In this document: in pieces, positions 24,896 through 37,020 of the stretch
Position numbering within the stretch: the first letter of the stretch is position 1
How the letters are laid out: every line of letters starts with the position of its first letter
Origin: Anseranas semipalmata
Taxonomy: Eukaryota; Chordata; Aves; Anseriformes; Anseranatidae
DNA length: 64,000 nt
Assembly (NCBI GenBank): GCA_013399115.1
Contig: VXAA01002199.1
Coordinates: 269,252-333,251 of the forward strand
Direction of reading: 5' to 3'
Translations under genes and position numbers: made by a program
Notes under the pieces: model-generated
Told to the model about the DNA's origin: nothing
What the model saw: only the letters and a program-made list of their open reading frames with translations
Database searches by the model: none

Positions 24896-27800
24896 AGGTA
24901 AAATAACTAGTCATTTAATGAGCTCTAATCTTTATGGATTTTGGAGCATTTATCATGAATGTTCAAACTGGAGAATCGAGAGCCTTATTCTTTATTTGTT
25001 ATTGTTGTTGTTACAAATAGACAGTGGCCTTGTGTCTTGGACTTCTGTAGTGAGTTGCTAGCATACAGGTTGTTTAAAACATCTAACTTAACATCACAGA
25101 TGTTTTTGTTCAACATAGAAAGTATCAAATACACAGTTTTGAAATAGATTGCCCCAACTCATTTTTTTTTAACTAGATATGTATCACGAAACTATTAAAA
25201 CTGTTATTAGGTTGAAGATAGAAATAGATTTCCTCTCTAGTTAACATAAGTCTTCTTTCAATCTGGTATTTATCGGGACCACTCATATAAAAAACAAGGT
25301 AGGAAATCTCCTAGGCTGTCTTCTGTGGAAGAAATAATGATGCATACAAGTCACAAGTGTTTCGAAGTGTTTCTCTTATGTTACTGTTTGTAAAAGCAGA
25401 AGCAGGATGATAGTTTGGCTAAGGGTGTCTGAAATGTCAATAGTTCATCTCTGGCTTTTGGCATCCTTTAATTATGACTATGGTTTATTGACATATGTCT
25501 GCACAACACAGCCTTCAATAAAAAGGGAAACCTTGCAATAACTGGGGTTTTGTTAGTGCAACAAGTAGACTAAACAGTGAGGTGGTTAAGTGTTAGGAAT
25601 TCCTACTGGATTTCAAAATATTTTACTTCAGAGAAATGTTATATTGAGTTCTCTTTCATATCATATATGAAAGGCATATAATAATGTATAATAATATTTA
25701 TAAAGAGAACTTTTTTCTCACTTTTGTTTTCCTTCTCCAGAACAAACATAATAGCACTGTTTAAAATACAGTCAGTATTTGTATATTGGCATGCATCTGT
25801 GGTGTAGGTTGTTTCATGGATGTTTTTGTGATGTAATTGCATTTACCATCAAATATGGAAGTGCAGACTCAGCAAAACAAGCTTTGTTTTGTTTATATCC
25901 TAATTATGTGCACATGCTTAACGATGTTCAAATGCAGAAAGAAAGCATGACATATTTTTAGGGTTGTCATTCTCTTTTCATTACTCACATCAGTATTATA
26001 ATACCTGATCCTGCAGATCCATGCTGGTAGTATGAATTTAATGAAGTATTTATAATTGAAGTTTGTCTGTGTATATTTAGGATTAGGCCTGTGATTTGCA
26101 TTGCTAGAAATTATAAAAATGACAGAGAAATAACATAATTCATTATTGTGGCCTATGCCTAGGCAAAATTTTTTAAAAAAAGAATTCCAAGTGGTTTAGG
26201 CCATCTCAGGAATTTCTTAAGATAGCAAAAATGCATACATCTTCTAGGAGAAAAATGTAAGTGCAATTTTCTGGTTGCATATAGTAGGTGGAATACTTTG
26301 ATTTTTACATTTCCTTATATGATGATAACTTAATTTTGAGCCTACTTTTGTTACACTAAAAAACTGGACAGAAATATTGTGACAGTCCTATGTGTGAAGT
26401 TTTGTGGGATTTTTAAATTATTGTTAGATTAGTTTTGTGCATGTATGAGTGTATTTAGATGTGTATGTGTGCTTAGAATGCTGTCTTGCCTAGTCAGGTG
26501 ATGGAAACCAGGACTAAATTTTCATAACACTATCATATCAGTCAACTGAGCATAGCACGCATATTTGTGTGCAGAGTCATTTTCTCATGCAAATTAATGT
26601 TTGCATATGCAGTTTTGTATACCACATTTGAGCATAGTAACGTGGAGATTTGCTTTCACAATAGAAAAGTGCCCGTTCTGTATACATAATAAATTAGATG
26701 CATAGCTCTAATCACATGAAAAGAGTTTTTATGTGACCAGATGATGTGTTGCAGGATAGCTATAGTCCCTCAAGATGGCTGGCTGTGAGGCAGTGGAAAC
26801 AGGATAGATTCTCCTTTGTTTCCATTTTGGTAGTTGTCGTTTGAATTCAGTCACTTCGTAAATAAGACTTTAAAAAATTTATTTTATTTCTTCATTAGTC
26901 AAGAAATATCAATCTTCTGTTATGCAATTGCTGTATTCTTTCTTGAAGAGCTCAAGCAATGATTTGTATGCCTGAGTTTGTACAAGGAATAAGAAACTTT
27001 TTTTTGCTGTAGGTGTGTTGTTTGGCTGGATGTGGTTTGTACCTGTGCTATTTAGATGTACCATTACTGATCTACTTTGAGACCAACTATTTTCTACTTT
27101 TATGGGAAGCAGATGGAATGTCTGGAATTCCACTTACAAAAAGGAATCTGTATCCTGCTGAGTAATAGCAAGACAATCGTCTTTTTTCCCCCTAACTGCA
27201 GATGTAAAATTCAATACCAAAGGCATGCAAAATATTGAAGGTGGTTTACTGCAAAGATTTAATATTGTTTCTTAAATTACATAGCTATGAGGAGTACATA
27301 TGGCTGCAGGATTAATTGCAAGAGATGTAGCATAATCTTCTGTTGGGGGAAATATATTTCTAAAAGGAAGAAATGCAAATCATAAACGTAAATCTTTATT
27401 TCATATTGATTAACATTTTTGATTTTGTGTACTTGTTGCTGTTCATTATATGTATGTGTGCTTCCCGTAAGTTTACCAAGTTTAATTACGCAGTGAAAAT
27501 AAAATTGCAGCTCTATGCTGAATGTGTTCTGTGTATGTTCATGACAGTGGAAACTGGAGATGCTCAGAAGATTGTTGCAAGATGTAGATTCATCACATTC
27601 TTAAGAAATTTAAGTACATTTTTCTTGTGACTTAAATAGGCACTTCTAAAAACAGCAATGAGCCACAAATGTAGGTCCAATTGCATCACTTACTGTAATA
27701 TAAATAAGCAGTACATTTAACATCTTATGAACTAAACATGTATTATTTTAAGGAGATGACAGTTTATATGCATCTTACCCAACAAAACCCCTGACATCTT

Positions 27801-30800
27801 TTTCATAAGTAGCATTTTGTTGATGCTATTTTCTAGTTTTCAGCCTTCTTTCAGAGGAAAAATATGGTAGTAAGATGAAGATGATGAAAATGCATTAAAA
27901 GAACTTCAGGCCATTATTCAGCATGAAGCATATATGCTGTGGTGAAATAACAATAATCCTGTAGTTAATACTTGATCATGTTTTCAAAGTCATGTGGATT
28001 TTGAATAAAATTAATATGAAAACTGTAACTGCATTCCTGGATTTGAAAATTTTAAGAATTCATTGTTATTTTTATAATGAATTTAACTCTTAATTTTCTT
28101 CCTTAATATTTGGATTGACAGGTGAAATGACATGATCAGTTTTTATGTTACTAACATTAAAAATACTTAATTGAACAACATTTTTATGTTAGCAGATGCC
28201 CAATTTTAAATTTGAAGTTCTGTGTGTAACTTTTGACCAGTTATTTTTTTGTCTCTGTCACTAATATTAAAAAAACAGACAAGTTGAGATGTTGACTACT
28301 CAACAGGAAGCACACCTTGTACATACAGTCCATAAAGATATTTTTTAAATTTAGAAGGAAATCTTCAGAAGTAGTTTTTGGATGGGTAGAGGAAAAACCC
28401 TCTGGGTTGTAGAAGTTGTGATGTCAATCTGTTAAGGACATGCAAAAGTTCAAAAACAAAACAAAAACCAGTTAACAAATGCATTTTTTTCTCATGTTGG
28501 GAGAACTTTCAAATTTACGATATTATTACTTGTAAACTCTGGATAAAGTGCTAGTACAGGATCATGATACACTGTGGTGCATATTGCATAAAATTTCTAA
28601 TAACATTTGATTATGTAAAATCTGTATTCTATTATTGTTTGTATTTTTAAGGGTCTATTTTTAATGAAATTAGTATTTATTTTTTTTTTTTACAAACAGC
28701 ATTAAAAGTGTGGGAGGACAATACTTAATCTTGCATCAATTATAGGTTGTCAGACACTGTATGACTGAAGAAGAAACATTTGCACCGTGTGTACGTGTGT
28801 GTGCACTGTTTTAAGCGGGGAAATGTGATTTCTGGGGCTGGAGATTTTTTAGAGGAAGTAAAGGATGCAGCTCATGCTGAAGTCGTTGGACTTTGGATGC
28901 CTATCTCTTTGTGTAGGGATGTAATATTTGCTTTCTAGACTTGTTTCTTTGTATAATTGATAATGAGGATTTTATTAGAACTGGCTTTTACTGAATTTTC
29001 TAGACCCCTAAACTCAGGTCAGAACATGGGGACTTAACTGGTTACCGGTTTGTCTCCTTTTTGTAGTTTGATTTATTGTTCTTTGATTGCTTCCATGGGT
29101 ATTGGTTTTTTAGATCACTTCAGGGAAAGAAGTTTATTTTACTACTTTATTTCTGTCTTTAAATCAGGAGTAAATTACCTTGTTGGTAAATTGTGGTGAA
29201 TAAATTCATGTAGTTAAGTCCAGAGGGAGAAATACTGTGTGGGTGCCCTTAATAAAGAATGAGGCTTTGGGGGAGAATGCTGTCATATTTGTACAAAACA
29301 ACAAAACAACAACAAAAAAAAAAATTCTTGCCTAGTTCTCTGTGGCTGAAGGCACACTCTTCCCGAACATTTTAGAAGTCATTTTAGGTATGAAATATCT
29401 GAGACACTTGTGATTGGAAGTCATCCAGTAAGTGCTGTGCCGTATAGGAATCCATATTAAATATAGTATATACTGACTCTGATTATTAAATGTAACATTA
29501 TCATGTTAAAAGCACTGAAGTACCAGAGTGAAAAGGGATGCAAATACATCTCTATTTATCTCATTACTTCTTGTCCTAAGTAGTGCACACCAGTAACAAG
29601 AAGCTCAGAACATGGATTTGGATGTCACTGTTACAGAGAAACATTCAGCATTCATGCTGTTTTCTGAAAGTTTGTTGTTTGCTTTTACCATGTCTTGCCT
29701 TATTTTTAGTGCAGAGTTGCCTCTTGGACTTTGTCTTTTTTTTTTTTTTTTTTTTTTCCCCCGTGGGNCTCTTGGATCTTTTCTTTTTTTTTTTTTTTTT
29801 TTTTTCCCCCATGGGTGATTTCAGGTGGTAAAGTAGCAGGGCAATTTATAAGATGAGCAGAGTTGTGGCTTGTGATTCATGGCTCTTGATGAAATTTTGA
29901 GGCAAATCATCTATTTTGATGAAGTGGAAAATAGGATTTTTTTTTTCCTCATGTTTCTCAAATTTGAGTAGAGTTATATTTCTTAGTATCTCCCACATTC
30001 AACTTCTGTTTGCCTATTCTGATTTCCTTTCCCCTTCCCCTCTTTCTCTACTTTCTCCACAATAGTGGTGGTCTCTTTTGAGCTGTTCTCAAACCATTAT
30101 GGTGATTGCAACGCACTCATTCCTTCTTTTCTTACAGTATCTTTTGGTCATTAGCACTGTCTCATGCTTCATGTTGTCTTTAGTTTATGTAACTTGCCTC
30201 TTTCACTCTTGCATGTTCTAGTTTAGATCATCCTTCTCTTCCATTTCTCCTGCAAGAAAATTCTGATTTCTAGTCACTGTAGAAACTTTGTAGAGATAGA
30301 AAGTGTAAGAATAGATGAGCAAAGTATAGCATCTCCTTACAGCTCTTTTCCTCTCCTTGTTGCAGAGGAGGTAGAATCAGAATGGGAAATTCTTTCCCTA
30401 CTCTCAATACCTTTTTAGAAGCAGTTTTCCCTAGCAGGGAAAAGCTTGTCAATCTGTACCCAGACCAAATGAGCAGGCCCAATCTTTTCCAAGCCACTAA
30501 AAAAAATAGGTGTTAGAATTTGGTTTCAAAGATTTGGATCTTCAAATGAGCATCCAGATTACTTTCAAGTCAGAATCTATTTTATGAAAACAAGTTGCTT
30601 TGTGCAATGGTTTCTATAAATACTGCATGCTCAATATTTCTTACTGCCATCCAAGTGGATGATATTTGTAATTATAATTGACATTGGAGATTTTGATATT
30701 TATTTGAAATTGTAAATGACAACATATATGGGTGTGGTAAAAAAAGGGAAGAGTTAAACGAAGGCTTGAAATAAAAATCAGTGTTTAAAAATAGAAGTCA

Positions 30801-32039
30801 TGATTACTGAATCATCACAACGTGTAAGAGTGTTCATATTTAAAAAAAAGATAGGGTTGTAATAGATACTGGCCCTCATTTATATAATTGTTTTGCTACT
30901 AGATTTCTGAGAATAGTAGAATACTCCTTGTCCAATTCTTGAAATTTAAAAACCTCACTTCTGGTCACTCTAAACATGCCACTTTCCATGATCCTTTAAA
31001 ACACAGCACAAATCCCTGTGTGTTTAAAGCTTCAATGAGGCCGAGTATATTTATTCCACTTGTAGTCTGTGAAAAGCTTCTTCAAGAAGCTTTTACTTGC
31101 CATTAGAGAGACTGGATTCAAAGCCAGGTGGCAGAGATGAATAGACAATAGTATGTGAACAATGCTTTGTTGAATTGCACATCACAATACCTACCCTGAT
31201 GAGATTCTTTTCTTCATACTGAAATAAGAATTAAATAGAGCACAGTGGATCACTGAATAGTGCTTTAAGAAATATTAAAAAAAAAATAATCTGAAGTTAT
31301 TCTTTTGGAATTCTTGTGTGTTTCTTTCTTATCTAAATTCAGACTGTTTTCAGTCCTTTAACCCCTGTTGTTTCTTGCATTATTGCTCTCAATGCACCAC
31401 ACATTGTTATTTCTGCCCAAGTTCCCTTCAATGAGAAAGACTTGGTCCATTGTTGCTTCTACCTTTATAAAGTGGGGGTAGGTATTGTAAGTACGAACTA
31501 CAGAGATATTTATTTTAATTTGGAGTACTACCGTGATTATTAATATAGCTGTATTTTTCTTGCTTCTCTTCAGTCTTTTTCAGCATGAACCTGAAATTGG
31601 GTACTGAATTTTGTATTTGTCCTGAATGTTAGTCTTTCTAGAATACATGACTCCAGGGGAGGAAAATTCCTCTACTGTGACAGCAATTAATGCCATTGTG
31701 TTGTATAGTAAGCATGAATGGCAGAAATCCAGCCAGTCAGAGGAGGTAACTTCAGGTCCTTTTGTTGTAATAACCTGAATTGGTTTAAGCTGGTTATAAA
31801 GCTTTGGTTAGTGCATAAAATTCCATCACTTTAGAAAATAAAATAGTATTGAGCTACTAATTGGAGATGGTAGGAGATACGGACATTTTCCTGAGAGTCT
31901 AGGAAACTGTTGTGTAGTTTTACTTAGTCACAGGCTTCTTAGCTCAAATAATGATTTCCAGAGAATGGGATGAAACTGGTAAGCGTTATTTACATGGGTG
32001 ACCTACTTTCATTCATAGTACAGTACTAAAAAGTGCTCT
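24896..32039 (+). other. Intron segment without recognised exon or transposon
   Basis: AT-rich non-coding sequence with short poly-A and poly-T runs. The only notable structure is the duplicated T22 block with a single N at 29721-29815, listed separately. The ORFs here are unsupported. Confidence 0.6.
29721..29815. repeat. Two 47-bp near-identical units (CTCTTGGA...T22...CCCCC.TGGG) separated by one N
   Basis: Unit 1 is 29721-29767, a single N is at 29768 and unit 2 is 29769-29815. Both units have the same length, start with CTCTTGGA, contain exactly 22 T and end in five C plus RTGGG. They differ at only about four positions. The single N between them and the homopolymer core make a consensus or assembly artefact more likely than a real tandem duplication. 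The poly-phenylalanine ORFs spanning this block (29583-29831 and 29612-29818) are products of the T-runs. Confidence 0.8.
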
Positions 32040-32815
32040 TGTCAAGTTTGCAGATACCAAATTGAGGGAGAGGGGAGGATCAGTCAATACATTTGAGGGT
32101 AGGGATGCCATCCAGAAAGACTTTATCAGGCTTAAGGAATAACAGGAACATTATGAAATTAAGGAAGGGCGAAAGCAACCCTTCACCTGGGAAAGAACTG
32201 CTGGCAACAGTACTGGCCGGGGGACCTACTGTTTGGGAATCAGCTGCCACTGAAAATTACCAGGGGGTCCTGGTGGACAGTGGGGTCAAGGTACACAGGA
32301 CTCAGCAGTGTACCTGGAAAGCAAAGAAGGACAATGGCATCCTGGACTATATTCACAGGAGCAGAGACAGGAGGCTGAGAGAAGCGACTGATTCCGCTAC
32401 TCAACACCTGTTAGACCCCATCTAGAGTTTGTATCCAGTTCTGGACCCCCTAGTTCAGGAAAAACATCAATAAACTGCAGCAGAGAGACATCAAGCTGGT
32501 TGGGGTCTAGATCACTTGCCCAGTGAGGAGAGACTGAGAGAACTGGGCTTGTTCAACCTGGAGAAGAGACAGCTACTAACAGCAACCTTCCAACACTTAC
32601 AGGAGCCAGGCTTTTCATACTAGTACATGATGTTAGGACAAGAGACCACAGGCATGATGTGAAATGAAATTCAGACTGGATGAAAGAAAGAGCTTCATCA
32701 TGAGAATAGTCAGGCAGTGGAACAGGTTGGCCAGAGACCTTGTGCCATCTCCATCCTTGGGAGCTTTCAAGACCCGACTGGATAAAACCCTGAATAACCT
32801 GGTCATATTCTCATT
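32040..32815 (+). mobile_element. CR1 LINE fragment, sense, 3' part of ORF2
   Basis: The similarity starts at 'agtttgcagataccaaattg' near 32046. It runs through 'gggatgccatccagaaagac', 'caatggcatcctggactata', 'agaactgggcttgttcaacc' with 'tggagaagagacag', 'ggcagtggaacaggttggcc' and 'gagctttcaagacccgactg', in the order expected for the end of CR1 ORF2. It stops near 32815 without the usual 3' UTR tail, so the 3' end is lost or too diverged. The ORF at 32093-32425 lies in this relic and is frameshifted relative to the CR1 protein. It is an old, inactive copy. Confidence 0.9.
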
Positions 32816-35649
32816 TCAGCAAGCCTAAAGAAGAAAGATGTTTCTGGATGTCCTGAGGAGTACCTAAGGGCTAACAGGCCACCTGCACTAACTAGGTGAA
32901 GATCAAGTCAAATTGAGACTCCCTCTAATATGTCCAAGCTCAAGTCAGAAGCAAGAGGTTAGGTCTCTGAGTACATGATAAATGCCAGCTGAGGAACTGT
33001 ACAACCACTTGCATAATTGCTCTGGATTTGCCTTTTGGAATATTCATTTCTCCATGTGTTCACATCATCTGAAAATATGGATAAATGAGTAGTCTTAAAG
33101 TCTATTGAGTCTTAAAAAAAAGGTAAAAGATTGTATAAAAAATCTACACATTTGATGTTCTTCAACTTATTTCTGAAAGTTATTTATCTGCTTACTCTGA
33201 GGTTTAACTTGACATGAAAATATTTTTAATATCAGATTCACCTATAGTAAATGCCTATAATTACTTAACATTTTCATGTTTAAAATGATTTATATTAATT
33301 TTCTATCTTGTTTTTTGTATGTATAAATTGAGAGCATTGTCTGCTGCAGTTTATGGTATTGTCCACTTAACAGATTTCTGATACTTCAACTTCGGGCAAA
33401 TTTCCTTCTTTTTGGAGAGCAAGCTTGTGTATGTATGAAATTCATTGCTGCAGTTAAGCTTTTGCACTGGAAGTTGGGAATAATTCACATGCAATTGTTG
33501 CCTTTCTTGCATCAATTACTATTATTCTGAATTTCTACACCTTAATTTAAGGGAAGTTGTATTTATGAGGTGTCAGTCCAACATGATAGTTCATTTTGTG
33601 TTACGCAAAGAAAAAGCTTCATGTTTGAATGCATTTATTTCTCAAGTAGCAGCTGAGGAAAGCTGCTAGGCTACGCAGGTGTTTTTTAAAAAGGTAAAAG
33701 ATTGTACAGGTATTTGAAAGTACGGGGTATGCTCTGATTGTAATCAACTCTTTATTTAATGTTGAATTAAACTTGCTAGTTGCCCTAAAAGAAAGTGACT
33801 GTCAGCCGAGGGTGTTATGGAGGCAAAAATATTTCTAGCAAATGAAAGCCAAGGTAGATAGGAATGGCTTTCTTCACAGTAATGAATGAATGTGTTTATC
33901 AGTATTTTTCACATATAAAGATATACACCACCACCACCACCCCCATTTCAAATAATACTTCTAAGCCCTACTGACCTCCATTTTGCTTAGGCTTAACGCC
34001 TGGCACTTTTAAATCACTTTTACTCTTACCACATTAAAAAGAAACAAAAACAAAAACAAAAAATCACTAAACATAACCCTTCACAGATGTTAGCAGAGTT
34101 ATAGCACAGTTGTTTTAATAGAGCACAGCAACAGCTTTGTTACAGGAAATGAGGGCAAATATCTTCTCCAGTGGAAACTATGGGAAGAATTTAAATAGAA
34201 GGAATATTATCCACACTAGAATTTGGTTAAGGTGGTAAAACCAAGACCTATATGCCCAAAATGCAAAGGGATCTTTCTAGCAGTTTTAACCCCAGCTTTG
34301 TCTCATTCCAAATAAGGTTGGTTATATAGAACCTCCATATATCTCTGTATGACAAAGATCCATTATTGTTTCAAAAAGCCAGCTAAATCGTGAAGTAAGA
34401 GGTAATCAGATCTTGCGTGTACAAACTCTGAGCTGAAGCTGGTTCTGGTTTTACCATGCAAGATCACTCGGATGGTAGGTTTCTGTTCTGCTGTGTTTAT
34501 GGCAAGTGATATTAAATGTTGGAATTTGAATATTCTCTCTGATGGTATCTTCAGGTTTGTAATATCCATATTTAATGTACTTTAGTAAATTATACTGGCA
34601 AGTTTTTCCTATCGTTTCAACCATTTAGTCTTTCTAAACATTTTGGCATCTTTTTCATTAGTAATAGGTGATGTGAGTGTTAGGGCAGACAAAGTCAAGG
34701 CATGGCTGATGTTTAAAAAATGTTTAAAATAAACTACCAAATTTTAAGCCTTTTTGAGCATGACAAAGTGGTACATTTGTTAAAATATTAATTTTGATTT
34801 ATCCTTCTGTATTCTTACAGTATTTGTTTTAATTAGTGAGAAAGTGATAAGGGGAATTAGATTACAATATATTCATGAGTACATCCACTGGCAGAGTACA
34901 CTCAAGGAACAAAGATCCTAACTGTTTAGAAAGGTTTGCAAAATCAGCATTAATAGAGGAGAAACTAGCCACTGCAATTTCTCATCTCATCAGAAAGCAG
35001 ATTATATTCCACCTCTAATTAACCACCTGTTGAGATTAAGAATAGATATGCTGTCCAGGCGGGAAGTGAAAATGAAAACCCAGAATTTGAGAAAGAAGAG
35101 TTATACTTCGCCAAACACTGTGAGGACCTTGGATCTGTATTACAGAGGCACCAACAGGTAGTGGTGGTTGATACTTCTATCCTGAGAACAATTAGGAGAC
35201 TCAGTGGCCTAAAGTACTTCTCTGGCAAGTGAACTGCTGTTTTCTGGGACTCTTGATATTACTGCTGAAAGGCTGTTGAGAGTCATCAGCCAAATGACCC
35301 TTGCTCTGTGCTTATCCATATAGTTTGTTGTTGTCAAGAGTGCTTTTAAGTTTTGACCATGGGGTGATGTCAATCTATTCAATCTATTTATAAAGTAGTG
35401 AGGAGCAGAATGGTTGATAACAGTCTGCAGGTAAACAGAAATGGCAACTTTGGGATTAGTCTAGAAACCAGAGTGGATATGGTTATTGAGAATTGTTGAG
35501 GTGGGCAAAGGGAGGGAGTGACAGGAGGTTGGTGGTGGCGTGGGAGCAATAAATGGATAGTTAGGTGAATGTTAGATAACAGTGTATTGTTGCAAGAATT
35601 AGACTGAATAAATCATACAGCTTGGTAGTCTTAATGTATAATTTAGATA
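32816..35649 (+). other. Intron segment without recognised element
   Basis: AT-rich sequence between two CR1 relics. It holds a CCA repeat at 33926-33944 and an AAAAAC-type run at about 34040-34063. The block around 35040-35230 has an unusual purine-rich ORF-like look on both strands, but I recognise no domain or repeat family in it. Confidence 0.5.
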
Positions 35650-36018
35650 TGTGGCACAATTGGTATGATTTAGTGAGAACTTAGATGAATGGAATATTAA
35701 TATAAAGGAGTGTAGCCTTTTCAAAGACAGGCCAAAGAATCAGGAAGAGAAAGTTTGTGTTGAAAATTTAGAGGAACCTATTGAACAGTCTGGTAAAGTC
35801 TGCAGGGAAAGTAAGATAAAGTCAAAGTGGGCAGTACTGCAGGTCACCAGAGAAGATGAATAAATGGATGCAGCATTTTGTGAACAATTAGCAGAACAAT
35901 CTAGAATTTGGTGATTTGAAGAAATTTTTTAATTACCCAGACATCCTTTGAGAAAGGTATAATAGCATAATAAGTTTAACAAGCATTAGAATATACTGGT
36001 GACTTTTTTTTTTTTTTT

Positions 36019-36037
36019 NNNNNNNNNNNNNNNNNNN
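36019..36037. other. Assembly gap (19 N) inside a T-run
   Basis: Fifteen T precede and eight T follow the N run, so the gap sits in a homopolymer of unknown true length within the old CR1 relic. Confidence 0.95.
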
Positions 36038-36647
36038 TTTTTTTTAAGAAGGAAAAAGAAAGCAACTTGCTGGAAAGTTTCTATAGATGTAATTTTAAAT
36101 AGGGAGAAACCAGCTAGGTAGGGGAAAGTGAAAGGCAGCTTGATTGATGCAACAGTGAAATGATAGTACTTGCAATATTTAGCAAAGAAGAAGTAGAAAC
36201 AGTGGATGTGGAGAAGCAGACTCTTGAGAACTAATAGAACTAAAGATCTCAGGGGAATAAGGATTGAAAGGATTTTCTTTTAAATAACTTTAAAACTAAT
36301 TTGAAAATGGAAAGGTTACAAGTGAAGGTAATCTAGTTGTAAAGGAAGGAATGGGGCTCATTTTTTCACTTCAAAGTAAGAAGGCATATAAAAAGGGCTA
36401 ACAATGTTGCATTAATTAGTGTGAATATAAAACAACAGTCTAAGGCAGTTTCAGAAAAGGCTAAGGCTCATATGAATTATAATGAGCAAACTATGTCAAG
36501 GAAAGCAATATACATTTTAGAAATTCCTTGTACTAAAAAGAATACCAGAAACCTTTGGTCCACCATTCAGTAAATCACTTGTGAGCCATGCTAAGGAAAA
36601 AATCTTTAATGCTTTTCTTTTTCCTTTTTTTACAACAGTCTTCACCA

Positions 36648-36667
36648 TAAATAAATAAATAAATAAA
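36648..36667. repeat. AAAT tetranucleotide microsatellite
   Basis: About five units of AAAT (ataaataaataaataaataa) within the CR1 relic, at the position where CR1 normally encodes the segment after FASVF. It probably expanded from the decayed element. Confidence 0.8.
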
Positions 36668-37020
36668 TTGTCTGTAAGTGCTAACCTTACTATTTCTAGT
36701 ATTAATGGAATTGCATCCATAACTAAAAAAACAGGCTAGATTACGTACATACAATTGGTGTTTTCAAATTATCTGTTTCATAGACCTCATCAAACTTAAA
36801 ATACTGCATGAATAAATCTCAGAAACATTGATAGTCAAAATTAAAGATGGCTTGGTTACTTAGAGACTGGAAATAGCAAAAGTAGTGCTTGTTTCTTGAA
36901 AATAAGGAAAAGATAACAAGGATGCATCAGCAAATAGATTTGTCAAGAAAAATATTTGGAAGTAGGAAGAGGATAGTTAAACATTTCTGGAGAGCTTGGA
37001 ATAGGGTTAAGAATCTTCCA

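Larger units (their letters stand above)
35650..37020 (+). mobile_element. Old CR1 LINE relic, endonuclease to early RT part of ORF2
   Basis: This is a strongly decayed sense-oriented CR1 covering a more 5' part of ORF2 than the other copies. Landmarks in the expected order are: 'cttttcaaagacaggccaaa' near 35719; the endonuclease GDFNYPDI-like stretch (tgatttgaag...aattacccagacatcc) near 35911-35947; 'gtgaaatgatag' near 36155; 'aaaggctaaggctcatatga' near 36457; 'atctttaatgcttttctttt' near 36602; and 'gactggaaatagcaaaagta' near 36865, resembling the DWRLANV segment. Stops and frameshifts are everywhere. A 19-N gap (36019-36037) lies inside. Assignment is from recalled CR1 sequence order, and the ends are approximate. 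Confidence 0.7.

Noticed and set aside
24678..24914. Minus-strand ORF with [18 protein letters not shown] sequence
   Set aside because: It is the decayed C-terminus of CR1 ORF2 within the CR1 copy at 24594-24895, not a host gene.
29583..29831. Two overlapping + strand ORFs with long phenylalanine runs
   Set aside because: The runs are translated T-tracts interrupted by an N in a probable assembly artefact.
32093..32425. 110-codon + strand ORF
   Set aside because: It lies entirely within a CR1 relic and is out of frame with much of the CR1 protein.
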